Positions 1 to 8,406 of a stretch of DNA of 64,000 nt are shown here, piece after piece; the stretch's first letter is position 1, and each line of letters begins with the position of its first letter. The stretch is from positions 1 to 64,000 of the forward strand of contig JAAYXB010000090.1 of assembly GCA_012516125.1 (NCBI GenBank), read 5' to 3'. The position numbers and the translations under genes are program-made. The notes under the pieces are model-generated. The model did no database searches, was not told the origin of the DNA, and was given only the letters and a program-made list of their open reading frames with translations. This stretch comes from Bacillota bacterium (lineage in GTDB: Bacteria > Bacillota > SHA-98 > UBA4971).

Positions 1-96
1 CTCGGGGTTGCGCTCGAGCAGGATGACCCGGGCCCCGCAGGTGGCCGCCATGATAGCGGCCATGAGGCCCGCGGGCCCGCCCCCTATCACGATCAC
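1..96 (-). CDS. FAD-dependent oxidoreductase, N-terminal fragment
   Basis: Only the first 32 codons lie in the window; the gene runs off the left edge. The fragment holds a dinucleotide-binding motif GGGPAGLMAA at residues 5-14 and the acidic end of the second strand (VILLERNPE). This is the FAD-binding Rossmann start seen in BaiN/HI0933-type flavoproteins. I chose the GTG at 96-94 because it gives the usual spacing to the glycine motif. A TTG ten codons upstream (126-124) is a possible alternative. The substrate cannot be told from this piece. It follows rluB on the same strand after 147 bp; that gap holds only a small hairpin (arms 172-177 and 183-188). Confidence 0.65.
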   Translation of the reverse strand, partial: MIVIGGGPAGLMAAIMAATCGARVILLERNPE

Positions 97-243
97 GCGT
101 CGTCCCCGGCCAGATCGATCGCTCAACCCTCAGAAGACCTCGCATTTCGTACCGAATACGCAGCCCCACACGTGCCCTCATGGGGCACACGCCACACTAT
201 TCTGTACACGCCCTCAGTATCCTGCATGCCGCGGACGGCGTCC

Positions 244-1044
244 TTACGCATCCGCCGGTCCCGTCGCCTGCGGCCCCCCGCCCTCGCCGCCGCTCGGCTC
301 CGGCTTCGTCCCCGGGCGACCTGCGCTCGTAGTCGCGACCCCTCGCACCCACCGGACTTCCTCGGGCGTCAGATGCCTACATGCTCCCCGCCGTAGATTA
401 CCCAGAGAGAGCATGCCGAGGCGTGTCCTTATCAGGTGCACCACCGGATGGCCCACGGCAGCCAGCATGTTCCGTACCTCGCGCTTCTTGCCCTCGTGGA
501 TCTCCACCTCCAGCACGGCTGACCCGGACTCACGCCGGAGAACCCTCACGCGCGCCGGTGCCGTGACAACGTCGCCCAGCCTCACGCCGCGTCTGAGCGC
601 GGCAAGCGCGGCCTCATCGGGCCCTCCTTGCACTGTCGCGACGTACGTCTTCGGTACCTCGAACCTGGGATGTGTCAGCGCGAAAGCGGCCTCGCCGTCG
701 TTTGTGAGGAGAAGGAGGCCTTCGGTATCGAGATCAAGCCTCCCCACGGGGAAAAGCCTGTGGCCGTGGTGTGGGACAAGATCTAGCACGGTCGGGCGCC
801 CCTGGGGGTCCCGAGCCGTGCAAAGATAACCTGCGGGTTTGTTCAGGAGCAAGTACACCTTCGTCTCATCCGTGACGATGCGTTTTCCGTCGACTCTGAT
901 CTCCGCGCGCGTCGGATCCACCCTTGCGCCCGGCTCTCGGACGACCACCCCGTCGACCTCGACCCTGCCCTGTCTGATGATGTCTGCGCTATGCCTTCTG
1001 GAAGCAACCCCCGCTTCCGCGAGGATCTTCTGAAGCCTCTCCAT
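244..1044 (-). CDS. rluB: 23S rRNA pseudouridine synthase, RluB/RsuA family
   Basis: This 266-aa protein converts a uridine in 23S rRNA to pseudouridine. An S4 RNA-binding domain occupies about residues 1-50 (MERLQKILAEAGVASRR). The catalytic domain follows, with the family motif GRLDLDTEGLLLLTND at about 100-115; the first Asp there is the expected nucleophile. The length is typical apart from a Gly/Pro/Ala-rich tail of about 25 residues. It is 20 bp downstream of the KtrA-like gene and probably co-transcribed with it. The exact target base is inferred from the family only; RluB and RluF types are hard to tell apart by eye. Confidence 0.9.
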   Translation of the reverse strand: MERLQKILAEAGVASRRHSADIIRQGRVEVDGVVVREPGARVDPTRAEIRVDGKRIVTDETKVYLLLNKPAGYLCTARDPQGRPTVLDLVPHHGHRLFPVGRLDLDTEGLLLLTNDGEAAFALTHPRFEVPKTYVATVQGGPDEAALAALRRGVRLGDVVTAPARVRVLRRESGSAVLEVEIHEGKKREVRNMLAAVGHPVVHLIRTRLGMLSLGNLRRGACRHLTPEEVRWVRGVATTSAGRPGTKPEPSGGEGGGPQATGPADA

Positions 1045-1064
1045 GGCAGGACCACCGGCCGAGG

Positions 1065-1715
1065 CTATCTCATCCGTTTCAGCCTCTCCAGGCTTTCGAC
1101 CGAACCGAGGATCACGAGGACGTCACCCTCACGAACTACATCGTCAGCGCCTGGTGAGACTTTCACCGCGTCGTCCCTGCGGATAGCGACGACATTGGCT
1201 CCGTACCGGGCGCGTAAGTTCAGTTCGCGCAACGTCTTGCCGCTGAACTCCTCAGTCGCTACGATCTCCGCCACTCCGTAGTCAGGGGACAACTCGATGT
1301 ACTCAAGGATGTTGGAGCACCCGAGGCTGTTGGCCAACCTGATGCCCATGTCTCGCTCAGGGTACACGACCCTGTCCACGCCCAGCTTCTCAAGGAGTTT
1401 GCCGTGAAGCTCATCCGTGGCCTTGGCGACCACGTATCCAACTCCGAGTTCTTTCAGGATCATGCACGCCAAAATGCTCGACCTGATGTCTTGACCGACA
1501 GTGACGACCGCCACGTCGACGTTGCGGATCCCGAGCGCCCGGAGCGCCTCCTCGTCGGTGGCGTCGGCTTGCACCGCGTGAGTCACGTCCGCGGCAAGAT
1601 GTTGCACCTTGTCGGGGTCTGTGTCGATGGCGAGGACCTCATGACCCATCTTGCTGAGAGCTCGAGCCACGCTGATACCGAAATTCCCGAGGCCTATCAC
1701 GGCAAACTGGCGCAT
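1065..1715 (-). CDS. ktrA: KtrA/TrkA-type potassium channel regulatory subunit
   Basis: This cytoplasmic gating subunit of a Ktr/Trk potassium uptake system is about 216 aa. The RCK-N domain starts with the nucleotide-binding motif GLGNFG and an acidic residue after the second strand (VLAIDTD). An RCK-C domain fills about residues 135-216 (FSGKTLRELNLRARYGANV...GDVLVILG). I start at ATG 1715 (MRQFAVIG), which has GGAG nine bases upstream. An in-frame TTG at 1730 would add five residues. No membrane subunit (KtrB/TrkH) is adjacent, so its partner must lie elsewhere. Confidence 0.85.
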   Translation of the reverse strand: MRQFAVIGLGNFGISVARALSKMGHEVLAIDTDPDKVQHLAADVTHAVQADATDEEALRALGIRNVDVAVVTVGQDIRSSILACMILKELGVGYVVAKATDELHGKLLEKLGVDRVVYPERDMGIRLANSLGCSNILEYIELSPDYGVAEIVATEEFSGKTLRELNLRARYGANVVAIRRDDAVKVSPGADDVVREGDVLVILGSVESLERLKRMR

Positions 1716-2087
1716 ATTCACCATCTCCAAGCCTGCTGTACACCAACTATGACGCCGCAGCTCTTCGCGCCCCCTACTCGACGGCGCTAGGGTCGCCGGT
1801 GCCGCGCTGCGGGGCGTGGAGAATTTGGCTAGTGCTCGCGCCGAATCCGAACGAGGCGCGTTCCGGGCGCGCCGACCCGCAGGGCAAGGCCGATAGCCCT
1901 AGGCATGGCCCCTACGCCGAAGAGCAGAGCAGACTCATGGCGATCTACCTGGTCAGCGGGTGGGCGGACGGGGCACACACAAGAGGGCCCGCCACCCCGT
2001 CCCCAAGCTGCATACGGCGTCTTGCGTCAGACAGATTTTACAGCACAACTGGGGAGAACGCAAGCCGGGCCTGGAGAGGAACGCGGC
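1716..2087. other. intergenic stretch between ytfJ and ktrA, no gene seen
   Basis: These 372 bp separate two minus-strand genes. Plus-strand ORFs run across it into ytfJ, but they have skewed Arg/Pro/Ser-rich composition and no clear ribosome-binding site, so I treat them as noise. I saw no tRNA, riboswitch core or convincing promoter hexamers. Confidence 0.4.
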
Positions 2088-2552
2088 TCACTGAGCGGCG
2101 CCTTGAACGTTTGGTCTCTCTGTTTGTGCGTCTGGCACGGTGGGATTCTGGCGCTTTCTGCCGGACATCTGTCCGAGAAGGGAAGGCACCACATCTATGA
2201 GCCTGTCGATGATGGCCCCTCCGTCAACGGGCAGCGCGCGGATCTGCCCCTGCCCCACTACAAGGAAGGCCACAGGCTGTACAGTTATTCCAGCTCCGGC
2301 GCCTCCACCGAAAGGCAAACCCGCGGCGGCGCCGTTTGCCGGGTTCTGCTGGGGCCCTCCGGCCCCCTCGCCTGCGCCTGGCTGGAACTCACTGCCGCCA
2401 GCAGCGAACCCGAACGTCACGCGCGACACCGGGAGAATAACGGTCCCGTCGGGGGTTTCCACGGGGTCTCCCAGAATCGTGTTGACGTCCACCATCTCTT
2501 TGATGCTGTCCATGGTGGTCTTCATGAGCGCTTCTATCGGGTGGTCGGGCAT
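2088..2552 (-). CDS. ytfJ: YtfJ/GerW family sporulation protein
   Basis: This 154-aa protein belongs to the GerW/YtfJ family, which affects spore germination in Bacillus. Visible family features are an N-terminal helix (LMKTTMDSIKEMVDVNTILG), a strand pair (PDGTVILPVSRVTFGFAAGG), a Gly/Pro-rich middle at about 55-85, and a conserved end (FLVVGQGQIRALPVDGG). The start overlaps the end of the DUF2953 gene by 19 bp, so the two are translationally coupled. The gene pair corresponds to ytfI-ytfJ. There is no signal peptide or membrane segment. Confidence 0.88.
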   Translation of the reverse strand: MPDHPIEALMKTTMDSIKEMVDVNTILGDPVETPDGTVILPVSRVTFGFAAGGSEFQPGAGEGAGGPQQNPANGAAAGLPFGGGAGAGITVQPVAFLVVGQGQIRALPVDGGAIIDRLIDVVPSLLGQMSGRKRQNPTVPDAQTERPNVQGAAQ

Positions 2553-3292
2553 GACCGCCGTCGCCTCCTGCGTGTAGTCTGGATGCCTCGCAGGATAATA
2601 TAACCTGGGGTGAGAGCCAGTATGCAGCGTATGGAGGCATCGAAGGCGGCCCGGTCGTATCGCGGAACGACGCTAATAGCTGGCCTGCCGCGCGGGAACC
2701 TAAGCGGCACTGGAAAAGCAGCTAGGGCCGTGTTGATCAAGGCGTACGCGAGCCCCACGCCGATGGCGCTCGTCGCTGCTTCTCCCGACCCGAGCTCGAG
2801 ACGTATACGGAGCTCTTGAACGTCAAGGCCCTCCGCCCTTATGGCCCTGTAGAAAAAGCGTGCCACACGTCTCCGCACCTCGTGCCAGCGCCGTGCCCCT
2901 CGCGACTCGTCGTTGCCCGGGCTCGCTCGCGCCCGCCTCAACCAGGCAGCCGGTCCGGCCCTCCGCCTCTCTCTTGGAGTGCCTTCCCCCTCGCCCGATT
3001 CCCCGATCGAGCGCAACAGCGTCTTGACGCGGGACACCCATTCCGCGAGACGCGACACACCATCTCGGGCCGTCACCGCGTCGCTGTCGCCGTTCTCATG
3101 CTCTGGTCGCGAGGACCTGGTGTAAACCGGAATCCACACGAGGCCCCAGAGAAGGCCCACGCGCACGCGGATGACGTTACGCCCGCGCGTCCTCACAAAG
3201 TGCGCTGACACTCTGAGCGGCAGCATTACAAGAAGGAGAGAGAGCGCCGCGACGCCCAGGACGCAAGCTACGCCTATGAGGAGCCAACGCAA
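2534..3292 (-). CDS. DUF2953 (YtfI-like) membrane protein
   Basis: This 252-aa protein has one N-terminal membrane segment (about residues 3-25) and a basic, Arg-rich body. The conserved C-terminal part (SAIGVGLAYALINTALAA, then VPRYDRAAFDASIRCIL) is typical of the DUF2953 family. The start is TTG 3292, supported by GGAGG seven bases upstream inside the preceding small ORF. Its partner ytfJ overlaps its 3' end, the usual arrangement for the ytfI-ytfJ pair. The gene ends in TAG (2536-2534), which shows that TAG is an ordinary stop here. The molecular function is not known. Confidence 0.75.
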   Translation of the reverse strand: MRWLLIGVACVLGVAALSLLLVMLPLRVSAHFVRTRGRNVIRVRVGLLWGLVWIPVYTRSSRPEHENGDSDAVTARDGVSRLAEWVSRVKTLLRSIGESGEGEGTPRERRRAGPAAWLRRARASPGNDESRGARRWHEVRRRVARFFYRAIRAEGLDVQELRIRLELGSGEAATSAIGVGLAYALINTALAAFPVPLRFPRGRPAISVVPRYDRAAFDASIRCILALTPGYIILRGIQTTRRRRRRSCPTTR

Positions 3293-3520
3293 CTAGCCCG
3301 CCTCCGTTCTCGCCCCCGAGTAGCCGGCCTCTTGGAGGGGCTCAAGCGCGACGCGCAAGGCCAAGGAGCTGGCACGGCCGCACGCTCGCCATCGGCAGCC
3401 CCTCCCCGCATCGTCCGGCGGCGCCGGCGCCATGAGACGACAGTCGCCGCCGACTGCGCGCGACGCACACGCCTTCGCAAAAAGCCAACCGCTTTCGTTA
3501 GGTAGTATCTCCAAGTTCAT
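3293..3520 (-). CDS. small hypothetical protein between scpB and the DUF2953 gene
   Basis: This 75-aa ORF starts with an ATG that overlaps the scpB stop (ATGA, 3520-3517). It ends with TAG directly before the TTG start of the next gene. The N-terminus (MNLEILPNESGWLFAKAC) looks protein-like, but the rest is Arg/Ala/Gly-rich with five Cys and could be random high-GC sequence. I do not recognise it. The tight coupling on both sides is the main reason to list it; it may only carry ribosomes from scpB to the next start. Confidence 0.4.
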   Translation of the reverse strand: MNLEILPNESGWLFAKACASRAVGGDCRLMAPAPPDDAGRGCRWRACGRASSLALRVALEPLQEAGYSGARTEAG

Positions 3521-4128
3521 CCACGGGCTGAGCCGCGGGTTGCCGGGGACACACCGTTGCCTGCGCGCGGAGATCGCCGCCGCGACTCAGAGCGAAGGCT
3601 GAATCCAGGCAGAGTCGCCGCGTCTCCTTCTATAGGCGGGAGATCATCGAGGGATGCCAAGCCGAACCAGCGGAGGAACTCGGGGGTGGTCCCGTAAAGC
3701 ACTGGCCGCCCGGGTGCCTTCTTGCGGCCCACCGGCCGCACCAGCCCGCGCTCGATTAAGGTTGTGAGCACGCCGTCCACGCGGACCCCGCGGATCGTCT
3801 CCAGCTCGGCTTTGGTGATGGGCTGTTTGTAAGCTATCATGGCCACGGTCTCCAGCGCAGGCCTGGAGAGCGCCTGTCTGGTGCCCACGTTCAACTTGGC
3901 TATGTATGCGGCGTGTGCAGGCCTGGTGGCCATCTGGTAGCCGCCGGCAACGAACACTATTTGCATGCCCCGCCTGTTCCGGTCATACTCCTGCCGGAGG
4001 TCGTCCACTATGGCGTTCACCGTGCGCGGATCTATGCCGAGGATCGCGCCCATCTCCTGCGAGGTAACCGGACGCGGCGATGCAAAAACCATGGCCTCGA
4101 TGACGGCCTTGGCCTCTTCATACTCCAT
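3517..4128 (-). CDS. scpB: segregation and condensation protein B
   Basis: ScpB is the dimeric winged-helix (kite) subunit of the SMC-ScpAB condensin, which organises and segregates the chromosome. The 203-aa protein shows two winged-helix domains: residues 1-90 (EEAKAVIEAMVFASPRPVTS) and about 90-165 with the signature ETVAMIAYKQPITKAELE followed by VLTTLIERGLVRPVGRK. The last 40 residues are a basic variable tail. The start overlaps the scpA end by 11 bp, so it is co-translated with its partner. Confidence 0.93.
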   Translation of the reverse strand: MEYEEAKAVIEAMVFASPRPVTSQEMGAILGIDPRTVNAIVDDLRQEYDRNRRGMQIVFVAGGYQMATRPAHAAYIAKLNVGTRQALSRPALETVAMIAYKQPITKAELETIRGVRVDGVLTTLIERGLVRPVGRKKAPGRPVLYGTTPEFLRWFGLASLDDLPPIEGDAATLPGFSLRSESRRRSPRAGNGVSPATRGSARG

Positions 4129-4915
4129 GGTCGGCGCCCCCGACCGCAGGCAGTATCAGTATCTCACCAAAGTGCGCGTCCTGGCGGACCACGGCCTTCG
4201 CGAGCCTGATGAGCTCCAGAAGCGCGAGAAACACGGCGATTACCTCGGAACGGGTCACAGTCGGGCCGTCGAAGAGCTCGCCGAACACCAGCTTTCCCTT
4301 CTGGCGCAATCGGGTGAGGATGACGTCCATCTTCTCCTCGATGGAGAGGTCGTCGGCCGGGACAGCGGTGAACTCGTCCTCCGGGATGCCTTCGAGCACG
4401 CGACGAAGGGCCTGAATGAGGTCGGATAGCCCCACACCCTCGGGAGGCAACGCGGCGCCCGTCCCTGGTGGAAGGGTATCTCGCAGGTACACCAGGCGCC
4501 ACGCCTCATCGCGCCTCGCAAGCTCCTCTACAGCCTCCTTGAAGATGCGGTACTTCATGAGATGGGCTATCAAGGCGCTGTTTCCATCACTCTCGCGGCT
4601 GTCATCTGCGGAGTTGCCGTCGTCTTCCGCCGAGCCCCCGCAGTCATCAGATCCACCGGCGGCCCCGTCGGCCTCCTCGGGCTCCGACGGCAGGAGAGCC
4701 CTCGACTTCGCTGCCACGAGAGTGCTTGCGGCCACAAGAAACCCACCGACCGCGTCGAGCCCGGTCCCCTCGGAGCGCTCCAGTTCCTCAAAACAAGCCC
4801 GAATGACCTCGTGAACGGACACTGTGCGAGCGTCGATCTCTCCCCTCTCGATCGCCCGCGCCAGCTCCTCGAGCGTGCCAGAAAACCCCTCGACCCTTAC
4901 GGGGATCACGTTCAA
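4118..4915 (-). CDS. scpA: segregation and condensation protein A
   Basis: ScpA is the kleisin that bridges the SMC heads in the condensin complex. The 265-aa protein has the N-terminal kleisin helix region (FSGTLEELARAIERGEIDA), a middle acidic linker (about 75-110, Asp/Ser/Gly-rich), and a C-terminal winged helix (VILTRLRQKGKLVFGELFDG, then VIAVFLALLELIRL). The start is TTG 4915, whose last two bases lie in the trpS stop (TTGA), which argues for coupling to trpS. GTG 4909 is an alternative. scpB follows with an overlap. Confidence 0.93.
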   Translation of the reverse strand: MNVIPVRVEGFSGTLEELARAIERGEIDARTVSVHEVIRACFEELERSEGTGLDAVGGFLVAASTLVAAKSRALLPSEPEEADGAAGGSDDCGGSAEDDGNSADDSRESDGNSALIAHLMKYRIFKEAVEELARRDEAWRLVYLRDTLPPGTGAALPPEGVGLSDLIQALRRVLEGIPEDEFTAVPADDLSIEEKMDVILTRLRQKGKLVFGELFDGPTVTRSEVIAVFLALLELIRLAKAVVRQDAHFGEILILPAVGGADHGV

Positions 4916-5892
4916 ATCCGCATCGCCTTCCTGACTTCCTCGAGGGTCGCCTCCGCGAGCACGCGCGCCCGCTTCGCCCCGTCGGCCAGTACGTCCTCGA
5001 CGAGGCCCGGCTCCCTTTCTACTGCCTTCCTCCGCTCCCGGATCGGCTCCAGGAATTCGTTCACCGCAAGAGCGAGCCGCCGCTTACACTCCACGCACCC
5101 GATACCGGCGTTTACGCACTCCCTCGTTATGTCGTCCAGCATGGTGCGGGAGAAGACCTTGTGAAACGCGTGCACGGAGCAAACCTCAGGATGGCCTGGA
5201 TCTGTCCGACGTACCCTCGCGGGGTCGGTGACCATGTTCTCTATGGCCCTCCGCACCTCGTCAGCGCTCGCGGACATCTCGATGACGTTGTTGTAACTCT
5301 TGCTCATCTTGCGCCCGTCGGTGCCCGGGAGCAGGACGACTTCATTCAGTTTGGCTTGAGGCTCCGGGAAGACCGGACCGTACAGGAAGTTGAACCGCCT
5401 CGCTATCTCCCTGGTAAGTTCGAGATGGGGCAGCTGGTCTTCACCCACTGGCACGGCATCGGCCTTGTACACAAGGATATCGGCGGCCATGAGAACGGGC
5501 TACCCAAGGAACCCGTGGGTCATGATCTCCCGGCCCTCGAGCTCGCGGAGCTGTTCCTTGTACGTCGGACAACGCTCGAGCCAGGAGAGAGGTGTGATCA
5601 TCGAGAAAAGGAGGGAAAGCTCGGCGTGTTGCTTCACGTCGGACTGCTTCATCACAATGCTCTTCTTGGGGTCTATCCCGGCCGCGAGGTAGTCCAAGAC
5701 AAGCTCTCTTGTATTTGACTTGATCTCGCTCGTGTCCTCGTACGCCGTGGTAAGCGCGTGCCAGTCCACGACCCCGTACACGCAGTCGTAATCGTCCTGA
5801 AGCCTGACCCAGTTTATGAGCGCACCGAAGAGGTTGCCCAGGTGTAGCTTTCCGGTTGGTCTCATACCGCTGAATATCCTTGGCTTTGGCAT
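4912..5892 (-). pseudogene. trpS: tryptophanyl-tRNA synthetase interrupted by an in-frame TAG
   Basis: The reading frame from ATG 5892 (good GAGGAGGA site upstream) to TGA 4912 encodes a complete class I TrpRS of 326 positions. It has KLHLGN (HIGH-type signature) near residue 17 and the KMSKS loop in GTDGRKMSKSYNN. Codon 131 (5502-5500) is TAG. It stands where the family sequence GFLG-Y-PVLMAADIL has tyrosine, and the frame is the same on both sides, so this is a nonsense codon and not a frameshift. One base (C at plus-strand 5500; G would give TAC) explains it. It may be a sequencing error, a real inactivation with a second trpS elsewhere, or readthrough. The operon neighbours (M50 protease upstream, scpA downstream) are intact. 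Confidence 0.85.
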
Positions 5893-6036
5893 GTCCCCGT
5901 CCTCCTCAACGATCCGTCGCGCGCCACTCCGTTCCGTGCTGCCCGGCAGGGCGCTACCTGCCCGGCCCGCTGTGAACCCTGTCAGCGGGCGACCCATCGC
6001 CTCATCCAACCGATCGCAACCAAGGGCCCCGTGCCG

Positions 6037-6642
6037 TCATAGAAGCCTCTGGCCCAGCACCAGGAGCGCCAGGAGGTTTATGATCGGCCCCATTATGATC
6101 CTAGTCGCCCCGCTGAACACGAGGAGCAAAAGGATGAACGACCCGTATGACTCCAACTGATGGTAGATGTAAAGATTCTTACCCCGCAGCACCCCCAGCA
6201 ACAACCTTGACCCGTCCAGTGGCGGGATGGGTATCAGATTGAAGGCAGCAAGCCCCAGGTTGATCCCGATGCCCGATATGACGAGACGCATCAGCCACAG
6301 CGGCATGTGGATCCCCAGCCTCAGCGGCAGTGCCATTAGGAAAGCCAAAGCCACGTTCGCAAGGGGACCGGCCACCCCCACGACCATCATCCCGCGTCGC
6401 CAATCCTTGAAATACGCGGGATTCACCGGCACGGGCTTCGCCCACCCGAACCTTTGCGTGAGGATCAACGCAAGAGTTCCGAACACGTCGAGATGGGCCA
6501 GGGGATTCAAGGTGAGCCTCCCCTGCCATTTCGCCGTGGGGTCGCCGAGAGCGTTCGCCGCCGCGGCATGAGCGTACTCATGCACGGTCAGGGACAGGAG
6601 TATGACGGGCAGCGTCACGAGGATGGAAGCAAGGTCGACCAT
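6037..6642 (-). CDS. site-2 protease (M50) family integral membrane peptidase
   Basis: This 201-aa polytopic zinc metallopeptidase has the metal-binding motif HEYAH at residues 21-25 in the first membrane helix region. The second family motif is NLIPIPPLDGSRLLLG at about 134-149, which supplies the third zinc ligand (Asp). Four to five hydrophobic helices are visible. It is of the short, PDZ-less SpoIVFB-like type common next to trpS-scpAB in Clostridia. The substrate is unknown. It is the first gene of the run M50-trpS-scpA-scpB-DUF2953-ytfJ. Confidence 0.88.
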   Translation of the reverse strand: MVDLASILVTLPVILLSLTVHEYAHAAAANALGDPTAKWQGRLTLNPLAHLDVFGTLALILTQRFGWAKPVPVNPAYFKDWRRGMMVVGVAGPLANVALAFLMALPLRLGIHMPLWLMRLVISGIGINLGLAAFNLIPIPPLDGSRLLLGVLRGKNLYIYHQLESYGSFILLLLVFSGATRIIMGPIINLLALLVLGQRLL

Positions 6643-6769
6643 CTATTCCCCTCCGTTACCATTCATGATCAGGCTATACTCCGCGTGGACGCCTGTTTCC
6701 TGCAGCCTGACACCCGCCGCCCGCTACCTTTAAGCCGATCGACAGTGTGGTGCAATGAGTCTTGGCCCT

Positions 6770-6793
6770 CAGTGTCCTCCCCCGAGGACGCTG
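6770..6793 (-). terminator. hairpin downstream of lysA
   Basis: CAGTGTCCTC at 6770-6779 pairs with GAGGACGCTG at 6784-6793 around a 4-nt loop; one pair is G-T. It lies 34 bp past the lysA stop on the lysA strand. There is no T-tract, so it is a weak intrinsic terminator or an mRNA 3' stabiliser. Confidence 0.4.
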
Positions 6794-6816
6794 GGGTTGC
6801 GCGTACTTGCACGACG
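6793..6816. repeat. solo end of the short inverted-repeat element (copy G)
   Basis: The sequence GGGGTTGCGCGTACTTGCAC followed by GAC matches the terminal repeat GGGGTTGCCGGTGCTTGCAC of the intergenic element family (best copy 25734-25845). It lies 10 bp beyond the lysA stop codon, right after the hairpin. Only one end is present. Confidence 0.45.
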
Positions 6817-6826
6817 GATTGACTGG

Positions 6827-8191
6827 TCACGCGCTGTCCGCGGCGCTCGCGCACGACGATGACGAGGCCTCGTAAGGAAGCTCCAGCCTTGCCGGGATAC
6901 GGTCACGGGCCGCAACGTCTTGATAGCTCTCCCTCGCGACGACCACGTCCGCCATCCCGCCTTTCACGAAAACCACCGCGGGCCTGGGATACCTATTGTA
7001 ATTGCTAGACATCGAGTAGTTGTACGCGCCGGTGGTCAACACAGCCAGGACATCGCCAGGTTGAAGGCGAGGAAGAGGGATGTCCCATATGAGCATGTCT
7101 CCGGACTCGCAGTGTCGGCCGGCGATCGACACTCTTTCCTCGGGAGGAGCGAGGACCCGCGTCACCACGACCGCCTCGTATGACGCCTGATAGAGCGCCA
7201 CCCTGGGGTTGTCAGCGAGGCCGCCGTCCACGGCGACGTACTTCCGCCCTCCAGGGACCTGCTTGATGGCGCCGACCGTGTACAACGTCGTGCCAGCCTC
7301 ACCCACTATGTATCGTCCCGGCTCCACCATGAGCCGCGGCATCTCAAGGCCGTGCGCAAGGCATTTCTCCCGGATGACTCTGGAGATCGCAGACGCGTAC
7401 TTCCCGAGGGGGATCCTTTCCTCCCCTGACCTGTATCTGACCCCGAGCCCGCCTCCGAGATTCACCTCGCGCACCATGCATCCCGTGTTTCTCTTGAGGT
7501 CGGATGCGAAGTCCATGATCGCCGCGGCCGCCATTCCAAAAGGCTCCACTGCAAGTATCTGGGAGCCGATGTGACAGTGCAGGCCCTCAAGGACGAGAAG
7601 CTCGCTGGCAAGCACCCTTCTTGCCGCGGCCATGGCCTCCCCGTTTACGATCGACAGCCCGAACTTGGAATCAAGCTGACCTGTGCGGATATACCCGTGG
7701 GTGTGCGCGTCCACGCCGGGAGTCAAGCGGAGTTGCACGTGGACCCTCTTGCGGAACCTGCGGGCTACTCCCTCAAGCAGGTCCAGCTCATACATGTTGT
7801 CCACGACAAACCTCAGCACCCCCGCGCGAACGCCCATCTCGACCTCATCAAGGGACTTGTTATTCCCGTGAAAAAGGATGCGTTCCGGAGGAAACCCCGC
7901 CTGGAGCGCGGTATACAACTCTCCGCCGGACGCCACGTCCAAGCCCAGGCCCTCTTGGTGGACGAGCCTGCACATGGCAAGCGTCGAAAATGCCTTGCTT
8001 GCGTAAGCGACAAACACATCAGGATACGCCCGGGAGAGCGTTCCTGCGATCTCGCGGCACCTCGCCCGGATGTCGTCCTCGTCCATGACGTAAAGCGGTG
8101 TGCCGAACTCCCGCGCCAGGCGGTCGCACGTCAAGCCGCCGATCTCAAGCCTTCCGTCATCCGTTATCCTCATCGTTCCGCGAAGGTCCAC
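6827..8191 (-). CDS. lysA: diaminopimelate decarboxylase
   Basis: LysA is a PLP enzyme of fold type III that decarboxylates meso-diaminopimelate to lysine in the cytoplasm. The PLP lysine is in VAYASKAFSTLAM; the phosphate-binding HIGSQ and GGGLG motifs and the second active-site segment CESGDMLIWD are all present. I use GTG 8191 (GGAG five bases upstream, about 50 nt from a good promoter), giving 454 aa. TTG 8218 and ATG 8173 are alternatives. The gene stands alone between its own promoter and a hairpin. Confidence 0.92.
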   Translation of the reverse strand: MDLRGTMRITDDGRLEIGGLTCDRLAREFGTPLYVMDEDDIRARCREIAGTLSRAYPDVFVAYASKAFSTLAMCRLVHQEGLGLDVASGGELYTALQAGFPPERILFHGNNKSLDEVEMGVRAGVLRFVVDNMYELDLLEGVARRFRKRVHVQLRLTPGVDAHTHGYIRTGQLDSKFGLSIVNGEAMAAARRVLASELLVLEGLHCHIGSQILAVEPFGMAAAAIMDFASDLKRNTGCMVREVNLGGGLGVRYRSGEERIPLGKYASAISRVIREKCLAHGLEMPRLMVEPGRYIVGEAGTTLYTVGAIKQVPGGRKYVAVDGGLADNPRVALYQASYEAVVVTRVLAPPEERVSIAGRHCESGDMLIWDIPLPRLQPGDVLAVLTTGAYNYSMSSNYNRYPRPAVVFVKGGMADVVVARESYQDVAARDRIPARLELPYEASSSSCASAADSA

Positions 8192-8246
8192 TCGTTCTCC
8201 GCTCCAATCCCCGCTCAAGCCGGCTCAGCATGTCACAGTTTCCTCC

Positions 8247-8275
8247 ATGATAGCACGCAGGCTGGGACGGGTCAA
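8247..8275 (-). promoter_or_regulatory. sigma-A type promoter for lysA
   Basis: On the minus strand a -35 TTGACC (8275-8270) and a -10 TATCAT (8252-8247) are separated by exactly 17 bp. This predicts transcription from about 8240 and a leader of about 50 nt. I see no lysine riboswitch in the 215 bp before the gene. Confidence 0.65.
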
Positions 8276-8406
8276 GGAAACGGTGACGCCGTGACGCCGC
8301 GGCGCGTGCCGCGCCCTGTGCCTCGCAAGCTCCGGTCACGATGCAAGTTTATTCTGCGCCGGGCTCGCTGGTGCTCGCAGCCACATGTGGGCCTCGCGGG
8401 CACGGG

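Noticed and set aside
1799-2603. Plus-strand ORFs across ytfJ
   Set aside because: Arg/Pro/Ser-rich shadows of the high-GC minus-strand gene, with no ribosome-binding site and no family resemblance.
5500-5502. TAG as a reassigned or pyrrolysine codon throughout
   Set aside because: Several clear genes here end with TAG (DUF2953 gene at 2534, VOR beta at 27307, pnp at 39578), and the site is a conserved tyrosine, not lysine-like. A local change is simpler.
6643-6826. T-box leader controlling trpS
   Set aside because: No T-box sequence (GGTGGNACCGCG type) or specifier stem was found; trpS is second in its operon.
8192-8406. Lysine riboswitch before lysA
   Set aside because: The promoter lies only about 50 nt from the start, leaving no room for an L-box, and no conserved core is visible.
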